From contig JAEWAH010000178.1 in the NCBI GenBank assembly GCA_023391725.1, forward strand, positions 1 through 13,519: a stretch of DNA of 13,519 nt. The letters run 5' to 3'. The DNA is from Bacillota bacterium. GTDB taxonomy: Bacteria > Bacillota > Clostridia > Christensenellales > Aristaeellaceae. Positions 12,686 through 13,519 of this stretch are shown one piece after another (the first letter of the stretch is position 1; the number at the start of each line of letters is the position of its first letter). Below the pieces are notes generated by a model. It was not told the origin of the DNA. It saw only the letters and a list, made by a program, of their open reading frames with translations, and searched no databases. The position numbers and the translations under genes are program-made.

Positions 12686-13473
12686 GATGGCAACTGATTC
12701 TGCTTGGAGTAGTTTTCCTTCAAGAACTTTACCCACTCATCATAGAGGACCTCTTTCGTCTTTCCTGTGGCCGATTCGTAATCCCCTGTTTTCAAAAGAG
12801 ATAATACACTATTCCAACCGTAGGCTTTATCCAGAAGTTCGATATAGGTGTGGGCGTATTCATAGCCGCCCATATTGGAGAACGTAATGGGATTTTCGGT
12901 CTCCATTTGTGAAAGGGTTGGGATGGGGGATATGTCGCACAGATCATTCCTTGGGTTGCCGTTGGTTAGATAGAGCGCTGATCCCTCATTGAGCCATTTG
13001 GGCATACTGGAATTGAGAATGCTGTTGAGGGCGTGCACCATCTCATGGGGTGCGGCGTATTTGCGTCTGTCGTATTCGCTTTTTGTACCTGTTTCACCGG
13101 GGGAAGCCAGGAGCGCCGATGTGCCCTTGTTGTCGCCGATGTACCAGTCAAGGTTCAAAAGCGGCGCAATAAGGCCATACTTTTTTGTTTGAAAGACGCT
13201 TTGCTCATCATAAATATATAGCGTCAGATCCTGCTTTGAAGCAAAACCCAGCTTCTGTGTCAATCTTCCCGCTTCTTTTTCCGCGAGATCAAACACATCC
13301 TTGGCTGCTTCTTCCTGATTCTCATAGTACACGTTTATCCAATTACCGGTCAAGACATGCATTCAACTGTTTTTAAGCCACAAGGCGGGAATAAAGGAAA
13401 ATGCAAATAGCAGGATGCATCCTAAAAATGCAAAACCTGTGACCTTCAACGCTTTCTTTAGAGACTTTGACAT
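12664..13473 (-). pseudogene. membrane-anchored gluzincin peptidase gene interrupted by in-frame TGA
   Basis: From ATG 13473-13471, with AAAGGAG (13487-13481) 7 nt upstream, the frame encodes a 36-residue basic-hydrophobic signal anchor (VTGFAFLGCILLFAFSFIP core). It meets TGA at 13365-13363, and the very next codon in the same frame is ATG. The downstream 232 residues form a peptidase MA-like metalloprotease domain: HEMVH (106-110) with two zinc-binding His and the catalytic Glu, then WLNEG with Glu126 as third ligand. The domain begins WINVYYENQEEAAKDVFDLAE, typical of the extracellular part. The anchor and domain are in one frame, so the gene was probably whole and took a nonsense change. 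Alternatives are sequence error, reinitiation at the abutting ATG, or two genes by chance. Other genes here use TGA as stop, so recoding is unlikely. Base composition is more AT-rich than the left half of the window. Confidence 0.75.
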
Positions 13474-13519
13474 AAGCAAACTCCTTTCACAATCTTAAGC
13501 TATTTTCAATACAGGGCAT

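Noticed and set aside
13363..13365. TGA as a selenocysteine codon or a reassigned codon
   Set aside because: No evident SECIS-like hairpin directly downstream, and TGA serves as a normal stop for recG, the cupin gene, the Crp/Fnr gene and rsgA in this window.
13487..13519. Minus-strand frame open from the window edge, MPCIENSLRL, ending in TGA that overlaps the peptidase ribosome site
   Set aside because: It could be the end of an upstream gene, but 11 codons at the edge cannot be distinguished from chance.

Overview
This window looks like a chromosomal segment of an anaerobic Clostridia-type Firmicute, probably gut-associated. The signs are strong Gram-positive ribosome binding sites (AAAGGAGG type), a clostridial-type pyruvate phosphate dikinase, low-oxygen redox genes (Crp/Fnr regulator, dicluster ferredoxin, DUF1858, DUF438-hemerythrin-PAS), a zinc-free MsrAB fusion, and hairpin-rich intergenic repeats. 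The genus cannot be named from sequence alone.

Layout, left to right. 1-375 (+): C-terminal end of RecG helicase. 509-3352 (+): pyruvate phosphate dikinase with a near-consensus promoter and a strong terminator. 3364-5830 (+): a secreted solute-binding protein fused behind a predicted beta-propeller-like domain, with no permease nearby. 5846-6228: four tandem copies of an 80-89 bp hairpin unit, the last expanded by 16-bp microrepeats. 6255-7400 (-): MsrA-MsrB fusion with its own promoter and terminator. 7471-10185 (-): four genes in the order ferredoxin, cupin, DUF1858, DUF438-hemerythrin-PAS. The first three are tightly coupled; an intergenic element related to the 5846 array separates the last. 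10203-10952 (+): a divergent Crp/Fnr regulator, with a palindromic candidate operator in the shared promoter region. 10953-11578: no conventional gene, but first a hairpin mosaic and then a structured leader with a 10-codon reading frame and two intrinsic terminators. 11579-12634 (+): RsgA, the 30S-maturation GTPase. 12664-13473 (-): a membrane-anchored gluzincin peptidase gene interrupted by an in-frame TGA, convergent with rsgA and sharing a bidirectional terminator.

How the genes work together. The Crp/Fnr regulator and the four minus-strand genes form a plausible redox or nitrosative stress module. A single palindrome between the divergent promoters is placed so that it could repress the regulator and activate the ferredoxin operon. 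MsrAB, which repairs oxidised methionine, fits the same theme but has its own promoter.

The best candidate for an undescribed system is the 11220-11578 leader of rsgA. It combines a peptide-coding reading frame (MKKSIVRAFP), tandem U-tracted hairpins, mutually exclusive pairings and a 15-nt perfect inverted repeat that overlaps the reading-frame stop. This resembles translation-coupled attenuation in front of a ribosome-assembly gene. The second most interesting feature is the repeat family at 5846-6228 and 8724-8880, whose hairpin stems change in compensatory fashion between copies.
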